Positions 36,301 through 47,212 of a stretch of 64,000 bases of DNA are shown one piece after another; position 1 is the first letter of the stretch; each line of letters opens with the position of its first letter. The DNA is taken from NCBI GenBank assembly GCA_028554755.1, contig JAPTOF010000009.1, positions 4,351,501-4,415,500 on the forward strand, in the 5' to 3' direction. Under the pieces are notes generated by a model that had not been told where the DNA came from, did no database searches, and saw nothing but the letters and a program-made list of their open reading frames with translations. Made by a program: the position numbers and the translations under genes. Source of the DNA: Cordia subcordata. Taxonomy: Eukaryota > Streptophyta > Magnoliopsida > Boraginales > Cordiaceae.

Positions 36301-37700
36301 TATGTTTCCTAAGAATCTCTAAGAGACACTCCTCATGCTCACTAGAAAGATCAAAAGCTATGATAACCGGAAAGGTCACATTAGGGCCTAGGAGAGCATA
36401 CTTCAAATTATTGAGAAGGGGTTTGAGCTGTAAATATAGGCTAAGCTCAACCAAGGAGGACTCAACCTCAACATCATAAATGGGGACATCACTAGAATCA
36501 AGACTAAAAGGAATGACCTCAAGTGACTTAGCAATCATGTAATTCTCAACTATGGAGGTAGAAGCTACACATTTTCGCTATAAGGTCCCTAAATCAAAGC
36601 TAGTCAACAAATCCTCAAATTTCCTCAAATCTTCTCAAATTTTCTCCATCAGTTATAGTCCTCTCTATAAAGTCTTCGACATAAGAATCAATCACAACAA
36701 TCCTAAAGCACTCTTCTCCATCCTCTTCTTCTTCTATACTAGCCCTATTCACCGCCTCGACAACCTTTGTAATGGATCTCAAATTCTAAAATTTCATCTC
36801 TAATAACCCTGACCTACAATGAATAATGGCATCTGTGGTAGTAAGGAAGGGGCGATATAATAGAACGGGGGTGGAATGTCTAAAGTCATAAGCTGAATCT
36901 ATATCTAATACTATGAAGTCAACAGGGTACACAAACTCATCAACCTGGACCTTAACATCCTCTATCACACCCCTAGGTCTATACTCAGACCTAACAGCTA
37001 GCTGAAGAGTAATATGTATACGGGACAACTCACTTAAACCTAGCTGCTGATAGACAGAGTAGGGAATAAGATTCACACTAGACCCTAAATTTAGCAAGGC
37101 ATGATCAATTTGGGTTTCACAGATCCTACAAAGAATGGTGAAAGCTCTGGGGTTACTCATCTTGGGTAGAAGCCGGGAAGTACAAATGGTACTCATCTTC
37201 TCCGTAAGCCTCACCTTCTTAGGAATGTTCGATGATCTATGCTTCCTTGTACAAAGGTCCTTGAAGAACTTAGAATATGAGGGAATGGAAATGATCGCAT
37301 CTATCAAGGAAAGATTAACCTTGAGGTTCTTAAGATGCTCTAAGATCTTGAAAAACTTAAAATCCTCATTGGGCATTAGCTTCTCTAAAGCAAATGGGAA
37401 GGGAACTCTAGGTGTAACACCTTTAGACACATGAGAATCAACAATGGGCTCTTTTTTCTCCCAATGTGTGTTGGAAGTACTACTCTCTCCAAGGTCTCTT
37501 ATAGGCTTAACTATCTCAACAGGACCCTCCCTAGAATCCCCGTTAATAGGACTACTATGAGGCTCTTTAGACTCGAAAGGACCACTAGGTGTAGGTACTG
37601 CATAGTTAACTCTTACCCTATTATCCACTATCCTACCACTTCTAAGAGTGGCGGCAGTCTTAGCTTGGGCCTGAAAGGGATAAGTGGTGTTAGTGGAGAA
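36301..37700 (-). pseudogene. protease and linkers of element D
   Basis: A 312-codon open frame (37724-36786) carries the Ser/Pro-rich linker and the protease. The active site reads LLNLGSSVNLIP at about 37100-37065, where A has LLDLGSS, so the catalytic Asp is Asn and the enzyme would be dead. LLYRPFLTTTDAIIHC follows at about 36845. A second open frame (36538-36110) is the acidic PR-RT linker. Confidence 0.87.
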
Positions 37701-39293
37701 ACAGGATTGGACTTTAGGGTTCATCTCTAGCTCAGAAGGTAATTTCCCAAGGTCTTTAGTGCTCAGTTGGGTGACAAGCTGCCCTAACTATGCCTCAAAC
37801 CTAGCCATCTACTGCTTATAGCTAGCCATCTCTTGCTTATTATCTACTAACTCCTGCTGCTAACTAGCTTATGCCTACTATTGATTCTAAATAAACTATA
37901 TCAACTTCATCACATCATTACTAAGGGACTGGCTATTAGAGGAAGCAGAGAGTGCCTATGGCTGAGAAGCAGAAGGAAACTTGGGTTGATTGGCATTGTA
38001 AAGCCCTAGAGGGTTAGCAAGACAGGGTTATGCTGGAGTGGGGCCTGGGGATGTGAACTAGACTCATGCTGACCTTGTCTCTAAGAAAATTTTAGGTTGT
38101 CTCTCTAACCCACATTATATGTGTTCAAGTATGGATTGTACTCAAGAGAATAACCTTGAGTAGCATACACTTGCTCCTTCATAAATTTGGGAAACTAGGG
38201 TGCTAAAAGGCAAGCTATGGTCTCATGAGACGACTTGGAACACAATGCACACACCGCAACTACCAAAGGGGTGAAGGATGAACATATAGAACTAGTGAGA
38301 TAAAAGAGACGAAGAAATGAATTTATCTAGCTTATTTGTTAAAGCCTCTACCTTAGCAGGTAAATCTAAAGAAACTCCCACCTCACTAACACCTCTCTTA
38401 GTACATCCCCAACTAGACCTATCCATGGCAAAGTTTTGGAAAGAATTCTCAACTGTTAACTCAATTTTCTCTTATGCCTTAGTTGGTCTCAAGGTATAGA
38501 AGCCACCATCAGAGGTGGCATTAACCATTATCCCATTTTGTTCATTTGAACCTCGAAAGAAATACTGGAGTAGGTCATGACTACCATACCCGTGCTATGG
38601 ACATTGTTTAAGAAGGTCTTTGAACCTTTCCCAAGCCTCATGAAAAGATTCCAGATCATGCTGGGAGAAAGTCATAATAGCTGTAAGGTCGGTCGTCTTG
38701 GCCATGGGATAGAATTTTTTAAAGAACTTAGATTGAAGCTTGGCCCATGAAGTGATGCAACCATTAGGTAAAGAATGGAACTAAGCCTTAGCCTTGTCCT
38801 TAAGAGAAGAAGGAAACAATCTTAGACGTATGACCTCTTGAGAGACATTGGGAACATGGAGGGCAGAACTCATCTCAACAACATTGGTAATATGCTCTAG
38901 AAGACTCTTATTGCTTCTCCCATAGAAAGAAGGAAGCATGACCAGTATATTAGGCTTAAGTTTGGAGTTCATCTCCTCCAAACCCGAAATTTGAATAGCA
39001 AAATTAGGCTCAAAGGCTTCAGGGAGAAAGAATTGCCTAAGAGTGGGTTCCTCATCTACGGATGGGTCCAATCTAAGGGGTTCTTCTCTTAAATGATCTT
39101 AGGCTTGACGCCCATAGTGATCATGAGGTGGAATGGGATTCATTAGGGGAATAGGAGGATTAAGAGAATGACTAGGATCGGCCATCTCCTTAAGATTATC
39201 TTTTAACTTTCTAAAATGCCTTGCAATCTTTTCGGGTTTGGGATTAAGGGGAACTAGGGGATTTTTGAGGAATCTCCTTCTAAGCATGCACAA
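37701..39293 (-). pseudogene. gag of element D (broken)
   Basis: The start ATG is at 39293 (MCMLRRR, as in A). EEPTLRQFFLPEAFEPNF at about 39050 and VIRLRLFPSSLKDKAKA at about 38835 match the A gag core. The zinc knuckle C-x2-C-x4-H-x4-C (CALCSKSSHETIAC) lies at about 38260-38215. Stops fall at 39098 and 38780; several more lie between 38700 and 37740. Confidence 0.87.
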
Positions 39294-39614
39294 ACTATCC
39301 CAACTTTAGCCACTTCAACCCCCGAAAACTTCAAAAATTCTACGTCTACAGTAAATAAGCCACAATCGTAGAAAGTCTACTAAAAACAAAGGAAAAAAGA
39401 ACAACTAATAAAGATGACAAGCTAGCAAGCTAAGATAAAAAAATAAACTTAAAGCTAAAAAGAAAACAAAACAAAGATAGATAAGCAAGTATGAAAGGAA
39501 GATAATATAAACAAGAAGCAAGATAATCAAAAACTAAACAAACTACTAAGAAAAAGCAAGGAAAACAAATAAAGCAACTACCAAATCACACCAGCAAAGA
39601 ATGCAAACCACTTT

Positions 39615-39635
39615 GGCTCCCCAGTAACGGTGCCA
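39615..39635 (-). other. primer binding site of D (tRNA-Asp type)
   Basis: Minus strand TGGCACCGTTACTGGGGAG, six bases from the LTR end at 39642. It differs from A's site at a few bases but is the same tRNA-Asp type. Confidence 0.82.
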
Positions 39636-40481
39636 AGAGCTTGATGTGCCTTTCCGGTGTAAGCCCTAAAAGACCCGCAAGTATACAGATCATGCAAAAT
39701 AGCGTGTACAAGTGCAGGTGTCAAACCATAGTGAGGCATGAATTGTGGAAGAAATTCTATGCTAGTGTGCTATAGAAGAAACCTTAAAAAAAAAGGAACC
39801 TAAGCTAACATGTTTTTGTACTTTTGGATTTTTGGGAGCTAGGAGAGAAATGAAGGACTACACTATGAATGCAAGAAAGGAAAAGTAAGAAGTAAGCTAA
39901 TCTAGGGGGACTAAAACTATGGGAAGGTCACAATGTGACCCGCGTTTATGAACGAGCAACTTTTTTTACTCAATGATATGGGATTTGGGAATATTGGCTT
40001 ACTAAATATTGCTTCTAACACTAAGCAACTAACTAGTGTCCTAATTACACCATAGGACTTGGTGCAGGTTTGTCCCTAAGCGTGCACACTTAGAGCTACG
40101 GTATGGTCCTTATGTATCTAAGGCCATAGAAGGGACTAGAGAGTTACTTAGGTGTTCTAGAATGATCCCACTCTAGTTCCTAAACAATTAGTTGGATTTA
40201 AAGCTATCTGAACTCCTATTAGCTAAATTTAAAAATAAAGGGGACTCGATCTGGACTAGTCCTAACTTATGCACCATCAATCTAGGGACACTATAGCGGA
40301 TTAGAATCTAATAAGCATAGTCCTAGAAGTTCTACAATAAGACGTTATGAACATGACGTCCTATTCACAAAACAAGCTCACACAAGTTTGTTTTATGCCA
40401 TCGGAAGCATTCAAGCATCAACATGCAACATTAATTGAGCAAGTATTTACTATAAGGCATGTTTCATACTCACATAGACAT

Positions 40482-42370
40482 TGATGTGTTGTGTTTTTGT
40501 GTGTGTTTGCATTGTCATTTACCTATATTTAAGAGGTGTTGAGTGCTCATAATGATGCATTAGTGCAGTGCTTTTGATAAGAATAGACTTAAGCATATAC
40601 AATTGTATATATTGAATTTAAGAGACAAATTGCTACATTAATTGCTTGTTTTTAATGATTTAGGTGAACTTTGGGATAAGATCGAGATTGGACGATGAAA
40701 GGTGATGAAGATGGGAGATGTACGGCTCTAAGAGAGAAGACTGAAGGCCAAAAAGACAAAGAATGGAGGAAGAAAGTCAGCCAGACGACCAAGGAAAAAG
40801 AGCCAGTCGACCGGCGACTCCAAAAAGGTGCTAAAGATTGTCGGATGACCACCCTTCCAGAGCCGGTCGACCGTCTAGGTCGACCGACCAATCCAGAGAA
40901 CATCATCAAAAAGCCAGTCGTGCTAGGTCCACAAGCCGGTTGACCTAGACGGTGACCGGTAATTTGCTGAGAACATATAAATAGGGCCCGATTCTGTAGA
41001 AAAAAGGAGGACTTTTTGGAAGATTAACACACACTTCACACCTAAAATTCGCACACACTTAACCCTAGATCCCACCCACTTCATACACACTTTTCACACA
41101 TTTCTCATTAAGAACCAAGCTTGATTTGGAGGCTTCAAACATTTGGAATCAAGTTTGCTCAAAAGCTTGTACAAGATTAGCTAGGATGAAAGGGAAGCTT
41201 CATTATCTCTCTTTCATTCTATTTCCTATTATGATTGAGTAGACTTCTGTAGGGTGATTTAACTTATGTAATGGGTTAACTATATACTCTTATGATATGG
41301 GATATGATAGTTGAATATATATACATGTTTTGAATTTTCTTGTTCAAATGGGTATTTTCTCATTCATGTCTAAGTGTTTGATAAAATACCTAGATGAGTA
41401 ACATGTGTATAAATTGAAGTTTTTTCGTTACTAAACACATCTAATCCATGTTATAATCATGTCTATGTGTTTATATGTGGATGCTATGAAGTGGGTAATG
41501 CTTTTATTCATGTCTATGTGTATATTTGCATGCCTAGTAAAGAGCATAACTTCAATAACGCATACATGTTGGTTGTTAATTATTTCTAATGGTGTGAACT
41601 GAACATGACGATGTTTGGTAGTCAAATAGGTTCCATTATTCACGAGTACCTTGGCCTTGAACATGTATGAACGCACTAGCAAGTCAAATCCTGCTGTAAT
41701 GACCTTAGAATGACGAAACGTAATTTAAGGCTAGTCTAGACCAAGTCTCCTTTGGCTTTAAATCCGGCCAACTGGTTTCCGGATAGTTTTAGTCGACCTT
41801 AGCAAAACTAGGTCTTGGCTTTAAATCCAGCCAATGATTTAGGTACTAGGGTAGGTTCATTCTAAGTCACCTAGGAAGTTAGTTAGTCATTCTTAAGGCC
41901 CTAGGTCATAAGGACCACGCCGTAGCTCTAGGAGGCGCCGCCTAGGGACAGACCCGCACTGAATCCTAGGGGAAAATTAGGACACTAACTAGCAACCTAG
42001 TTAAGAGCACTCATGATAGTTAGCCATCATCCCTTAATCCCATAGCATTTGAGTATAGAATTACCCATTCATAGGTCGAAGTCACCCTAATCCCTTCTCA
42101 ATTGTTAGTTCCTCTTGACCAACTTGTGTTCCCATTTTTCATATTCATAGTTTAGTTTTATTTCCTTTACCTAGAGCTCTTGATAATCCAAAACCCCAAA
42201 AATATGTCTAGTTTATATCTTTCTTTTTGGCACTTTCTAGAGCACCAAGCATAGAATTCACCCATATTATTCACGCCTCTCTATGGTTCGACACCCACAC
42301 TTGTACACACTATATTGCACGATCCATACGCTTACGGGTCTTTTAGAGCTTGCACTCGAAAGACGCATCA
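40482..42370 (+). repeat. solo LTR F, Athila type
   Basis: 1889 bp from TGATGTGTTG to GACGCATCA, flanked by perfect GACAT duplications (40477-40481 and 42371-42375). No internal region, so it is the product of LTR-LTR recombination. TATA-like CATATAAATAGGG lies at about 40974. The same family as G in opposite orientation. Antisense frame at 41431-41682. Confidence 0.95.
40760..40985 (+). promoter_or_regulatory. palindrome cluster and TATA box of solo LTR F
   Basis: Motifs CAGTCGACCGG (40802), AGCCGGTCGACCG (40861), GGTCGACCGACC (40878), AAGCCAGTCG (40911) and AGCCGGTTGACC (40934) precede ACATATAAATAGGG (40973). Confidence 0.5.
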
Positions 42371-43219
42371 GACATGAATAGAATCAACCCACTTCATATT
42401 ATCCATAATGACACACATAGACAAGAATAATCTAAGGATTAGAAGTGTTCTATAGAAAATAAAACTCAATTTATATACATACAACTCATTCAAGCATTAC
42501 TCAAACACATGTACATGAAATGACATAAAGCTTCTCAAAATAAGAACAAAGTATGTATAGATATATATAAGCCAATCAAATCCCATAACAAAGAATACAA
42601 AAATCATCCCATTACACAAGTTTAGTCACCCTAATCTATCGACTCAAGCATGAAATATATAAGAATGAAAGAGGTTATAGAGATCTTTCCTTTCATCCTT
42701 GCTTGTTTCTTTACAAACCTGAGTAAATCTTCACCAAATGATGTTTGAATCCTTCAAAATCAACTCAATTCTATGGGATTGTGTGTGTTAGTGTATGTAT
42801 TGGAAGTGGGTGAAAGTAAGGTTTTGTGTGTGCAAAGTGGGTGTGTTAATGGAAGGTGAAAAAGGAATCAAAGTCTACTCAAAATAGGCTAGAAAAGGGC
42901 TTAAATAGTGCAACAACCGCGTCCAGCCGAGAGCCTTGGCAGGTCTGCTGGCATGGGGAAGGAGTCAATCAGCTTAAAATGGGTTGCTCTCTATGTTGGC
43001 TAGTCCCCTAGGCCGATTGACTGGCCTTGAGAGGGGGGTCGACCGGCCAGGTTGGAAGCTAGCCAATTTTCTTGAGTTGCGTCCGTTTCGCTTCGGTTGC
43101 TCTTTTCTTCTCCTGGTTGCCTACAATATTTTTTTTATGCTTCTCCCATATCCCGAACACCTCAAGCTTGACTCAATTATCAGTTTTTCATCAATTCATG
43201 CCCCGGGCTTTTGACCTAT

Positions 43220-45113
43220 TAATGTCGTCTTTTTGAGTACAAGCTCCAAAGACCTGCAAGCGTACGGATCGGTGTAGTAGAGTGTGTGTAAGAACGGGTG
43301 TCGAACCATAGAGAGGCTAGTTGGTAGAGTGGATTCTATGCTCGTGTGTCCTAAAGGTGCAGAAAAGAAAGCCTATACTAAGCATATTTTTGGGATTTTG
43401 GATTAACGTGATCTCGAGAGTAATAAAATAAAACTACACTATGAGAATGGAAAGCGAGGAAACAAGCTAATCTGGAGGGAACTAACAAATAAAAAGGAGT
43501 TAGGGTGACTTCGACTTATGAATGGGTGATTCTATACTTAGATGCTATGGCATTAAAGGATGATGGCTTTCTATAGTGATTGCTCATAGCTAAGTTGCTA
43601 ATTAGTGTCTTTATTTTCCCCTTAGACTCGATGCGGGTCCGTCCCTAGGTAGCGCCTCCTAGAGCTACAGCGTGGTCCTTATGACCTAGGGCCTTAAGAG
43701 TGACTAACTAGCTCCCTAGATGATTTAGAATGAACCTACCTTAGTACCTAAACCATTGGCTAGATTTAAAGCCAACACCTAGTGTTGCTAGGGTCGACTA
43801 AACCTATCCAAAAACCTATTGGCTAGATTTAAAGCCAAAGAATACTCAACCTAGGTTAGCCCTAAATTATGTGCCATCATTCTAAGGTCACTACAATGGG
43901 ATTTAACTTGCTAGCACATTCATACATGTTCTAGGCCAAGGTGTTCATGAATAATGGAATCTATTCAACTACCAAACATCATCATGTTCGTATTACATCA
44001 TTAGAAGCGATTAACAGCCAACATATATGCATTATTGAAGTCATATTCACGACTAGGTATGCAAACATACATATAGACATGAATATAAGCATTACCCACT
44101 TCATAGGATTCATATATAAACACATAGACATTTTATAGTATGGATTAGATGTGTTTAGTAACAAATATACTTCAATTTATACATATGCTACTTGTTTAGG
44201 CATTTTATCAAGCACTTAGACATGAATGAGAAAATAACCATTTGAACAAGAAAATCAAAACATGTATATATTAAGCCATCAAGCCATCAAGCTATCAAAT
44301 CCCATATCCTAACAGTATATAGTTAACCCATTACATAAGCTAAATCACCCTATACAAGTCTACTCCATCATGATAGAAAATTGAATGAAAGAGAGATTAT
44401 GAAGCTTCCCTTTCATCCTAGCTAATCTTGTACAAATCCCTTGAGCAAAATCTAATCCAAATGTTTAAAACCCTCCAAATTGAGCTTGATTCAAGGTGAG
44501 TGATGTGTGAGAAAGTGTGTGTGAGGTGGGTAAGAATTAGGGTTAAGTGTGTGTGCTGTAGGTGTGAAGAGTATGTAATGGGTCTAAAGTCTTCTCCCTT
44601 TTCTCTGTAAAATTGGGCCTTATTTATAGATTTTTGCACACTGTCGGTCGACCTAGCCAGTCGACTTGCTCTCAAAGGGTAGTTAACCAGCATTTTTTTG
44701 TAGCTCTCTGTAGTGGCCGATCGACCGCTTGAAGGAGGAACTCGATCAATAATTTTTGGTTGCTTTCTGGAGCGGCCGGTCGACCGGCTTTTCTTCTAAG
44801 TCATCCTGCTGACTTTTCTTTCTCTATTCTTTGTCTTTTCAGCTTCCGATCTTCTCCCCTCAACCCGTGCATCTTCCATCTTCATCATCCATCAACGTCC
44901 AGTCTCGATCTTAACCCAAAGTTCACCTAAATCAATGAAAACAAGCAATTAGTGTAGCATTTGCCTCTTTAACTCAACGATGTACAATTGTATGCACTTA
45001 AGTCTATTCTTAGCATAAGTACTACACTAATGCATCTTCATAACCACTTAACACCTCTTAAACATAGGCAATTAACAACATAAATGCACACAAAAACACA
45101 ACACAACACATCA
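43220..45113 (-). repeat. solo LTR G, Athila type
   Basis: 1894 bp flanked by perfect CCTAT duplications (43215-43219 and 45114-45118). The plus-strand left end reads TAATGTCGTC, a TG-to-TA change of the usual TGATG end; the right end is ACACATCA. Reverse-complemented it aligns with F from TGATGTGTTGTG onward. TATA-like (minus) TCTATAAATAAGGCCC lies at about 44615-44635. The antisense frame is open at 43941-44138. Confidence 0.94.
44620..44800 (-). promoter_or_regulatory. palindrome cluster of solo LTR G
   Basis: It contains the perfect 14-bp palindrome GCCGGTCGACCGGC at 44775-44788, plus GGCCGATCGACCG (44714) and GGTCGACCTAGCCAGTCGAC (44646-44665), all upstream (minus sense) of the TATA-like box at about 44625. 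Confidence 0.5.
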
Positions 45114-45306
45114 CCTATCATCACCAAAAACGAGAAATATGCATGCATTAGTGTAGCATTTGTCTTTAAACTCAACTATGTACATTTGCTTATGCTTAAG
45201 CCTAACTCTAGTATATGTAATATACTAATGCATCTCTTAAAGCTCAAAACACCTTATTAACATAGACAAATAACAATATAAACACATAAAAAAAAACCAT
45301 ATATCT

Positions 45307-45574
45307 TAGCTTTGGAAAGGTGATTATAGTAAAGAAAGCTAATTTGGAAGCTATTTTGGTGAAGTTTTTACAAAGCAAAGAGACCGGCCACTTGGATCTT
45401 CAACTTCTTAAAGGTATATCACTTCATCTTCTTGCTTATATGTTCTATCATGTTGTGCTTATGTGTGCAAATAGCTTTTTATTACTTGTTTCACCACTAT
45501 ATTAGATATGTTCTTTAATATTTTTAAAAGCATAATGATCTATAGACTAAGGTGTAACAATCTCAATCCTAACA
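45307..45574 (+). repeat. second LTR of C, right part
   Basis: It resumes at TAGCTTTGGAAAGGTGATTA, matching 4152 onward in the 5' LTR, and ends TCCTAACA at 45574. It is followed at once by a primer site and leader rather than by flanking DNA. Confidence 0.9.
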
Positions 45575-45576
45575 AT

Positions 45577-45588
45577 TGGTATCAGAGT
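45577..45588 (+). other. primer binding site of C' (tRNA-iMet type)
   Basis: TGGTATCAGAGT lies two bases after the LTR end, one base different from the site of C. Confidence 0.85.
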
Positions 45589-46808
45589 TTAGGCTCCATT
45601 TGCATATATTTTAAAAAGAAATAGTCTTATGGGTGGCAAGACATAAGTGATTCCATGTTGGATTTGTTATAGGCTAACCTTTATGGTTCCAACTTGTGTG
45701 TTATACTGATCCTAATCAATGGCTCGAATGTATGGATTTATTTTCTTGCATAGAAAGCTATTGTAGCTTCAATTTGAGAGAAGCATAGGAATGGGAAAAT
45801 GGCTTATATTTTGCACATTTATGTTTCTTGTCATAAATGAAGCATGTATAAGTTGTTTTTCTATGTAATCCTTGTAATGTAACGATTTAGAGCCGAAAAG
45901 AACTGCACTGAACAAAGTTTGTGGCTTTATGAAACAATTGGTTGACTAGTTGGATCGATTGATAGAAGCCTTAGCCTAGTTGGTAACACTTCGTAGCTTT
46001 TAAGAAGAACTGGCTAGCCTAACCGGTAAGTCAATAAAAGTGGAGGGTCTATAGAAGTATCAGTCGACCTAGCTAATCAACCAATAGGGGGTATCAATCG
46101 ATCGACAAAGGCAGACTGTAACTATTTGAAGTGTTTATCTAGATAAGAAATGTCTAAATGGACTTAAACCTAACTCGACTATTCACTAGTTCTACCATCC
46201 TGTTGGTGGAGTTCAAGTGATAGGGTTGAGACACTATTACATCACTATAGTAGCTCTGCAACAAAATTGGAGCCGAAATCAGAATTATGCTATTTCATTG
46301 GCATCCTAAGGGAACCAGAGATGGGATCTTTTATAATCCCAAGGACTAGCAGGTGCTTATTAGCACACATGCTAAATATTTGGATGATGATAGGGTAATC
46401 TAGAAAATACCAGAATCTGGTGTTACTCTTGAGAAGATTTCTAATGAGTAGTAGTACACCAGAGCCTCGTCATAGTGGGAGGATTCTGAGACAGCCTGAT
46501 AGATACTATAGGGAGTACTTTGAGACTTCCAAAGTGTATCAAGTTGAGGATTCCACTAGTTGCGATGAAGTCATTTCCTATATAGATGTTAACCAGTGGT
46601 GCAAGGCAATGGATTCTGAGTTAGAGTCTATGTACTTTAACGGTGTCTTGGAGCTTGCAAAAGCAACTGAAAGGGTCAAACTAGGTCTAGAAAAGGAAGA
46701 GAAGAGTTGATAGAAAGGTTGAAACCTTCAAAGCTAGATTAGTAGCCAAGGGTTATACCCAGAAGAAGTTTTCCATGCTTAAGTCCATTAGGATACTCCT
46801 TGCCATTG
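45589..46808 (+). pseudogene. C' internal region: leader, integrase tail, RT start
   Basis: This is a second internal region of the C family. The leader (45589-46250) matches C's leader but lacks the part equivalent to 4990-5786. It shows the same fusion of GACACTATTACATCACTATAGTAG to the integrase tail (about 46254-46262). PEPRHSGRILRQPDRYY at about 46450 and AMDSELESMYFNGVLELA at about 46606 are the integrase-RT linker and RT start. It ends at CTTGCCATTGT (46808), where C continues into RT. Truncated by a junction with element H. Confidence 0.85.
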
Positions 46809-47212
46809 TACAACAGTAAATCTTTTCTTTTACAACATCCTCCACACAATATGACAAAGCAAGCTCTTCCAACACACACTGAAGGCCTTCGAGAAGCCAA
46901 AATAAGAGCCAAAAAAGCCATAAAAGAACAATTACAAGGGAGAAAACACATTCAACCAGAAATCATTATCATTGATGATAACTTCATCGAAGAATCCTTT
47001 ACCAATCCTCCAAGCTTCAGTATCAAGAAATAAAAGCTCGATGAAGGTTACTATCACAAGCAGTCTATTTAATTTCCTTTTAAGTTTTCATAGTTTGGAG
47101 ATCATTTCACGTCTATCTTAGATAATTTTTAGCATGTTTTATAACTTTGGCTTTCCACTTTAACTTTCTTCTTAATGATGCCAAAGGAGGAGAAAATAAC
47201 TCCTATAATAAC
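46809..47212 (+). mobile_element. fragment of SIRE-like copia element H, left of E
   Basis: It has an open frame of 77 codons (46800-47033) rich in Lys and Arg that I do not recognise; its first codons overlap the C' junction. A non-coding part with ATGCCAAAGGAGGAGAAA at about 47178 follows, resembling the repeated purine tracts in the 3' part of SIRE/Maximus elements. It ends at ATAAC (47208-47212), the target duplication of E, and continues at 56773. The assignment rests mainly on that right-hand part. Confidence 0.5.

Larger units (their letters stand above)
29930..45306 (-). mobile_element. Athila-type Ty3/gypsy element D with nested insertions
   Basis: A minus-strand element of about 11.2 kb once its own insertions are removed: 5' LTR on the right, then primer site, gag, PR, RT, RH, INT, a 3' non-coding region and 3' LTR on the left. 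It splits a C LTR after ACATAG; the host resumes at TAGCTTTGGAAAGG with about 13 bases lost, so no clear target duplication remains. It is inactive: protease and RT changes and many frame breaks. The gag-pol resembles A and E. Confidence 0.92.
39642..45306 (-). repeat. 5' LTR of element D, split by two solo LTRs
   Basis: The LTR pieces are 39642-40481, 42371-43219 and 45114-45306, about 1.87 kb in all after removing F, G and their duplicated bases. It starts TGATGTGCC (plus strand). The right end CCATATATCT corresponds to CCACACATCA of the other copy, so it is degraded. The pieces align in order with 29930-32229. Confidence 0.9.
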
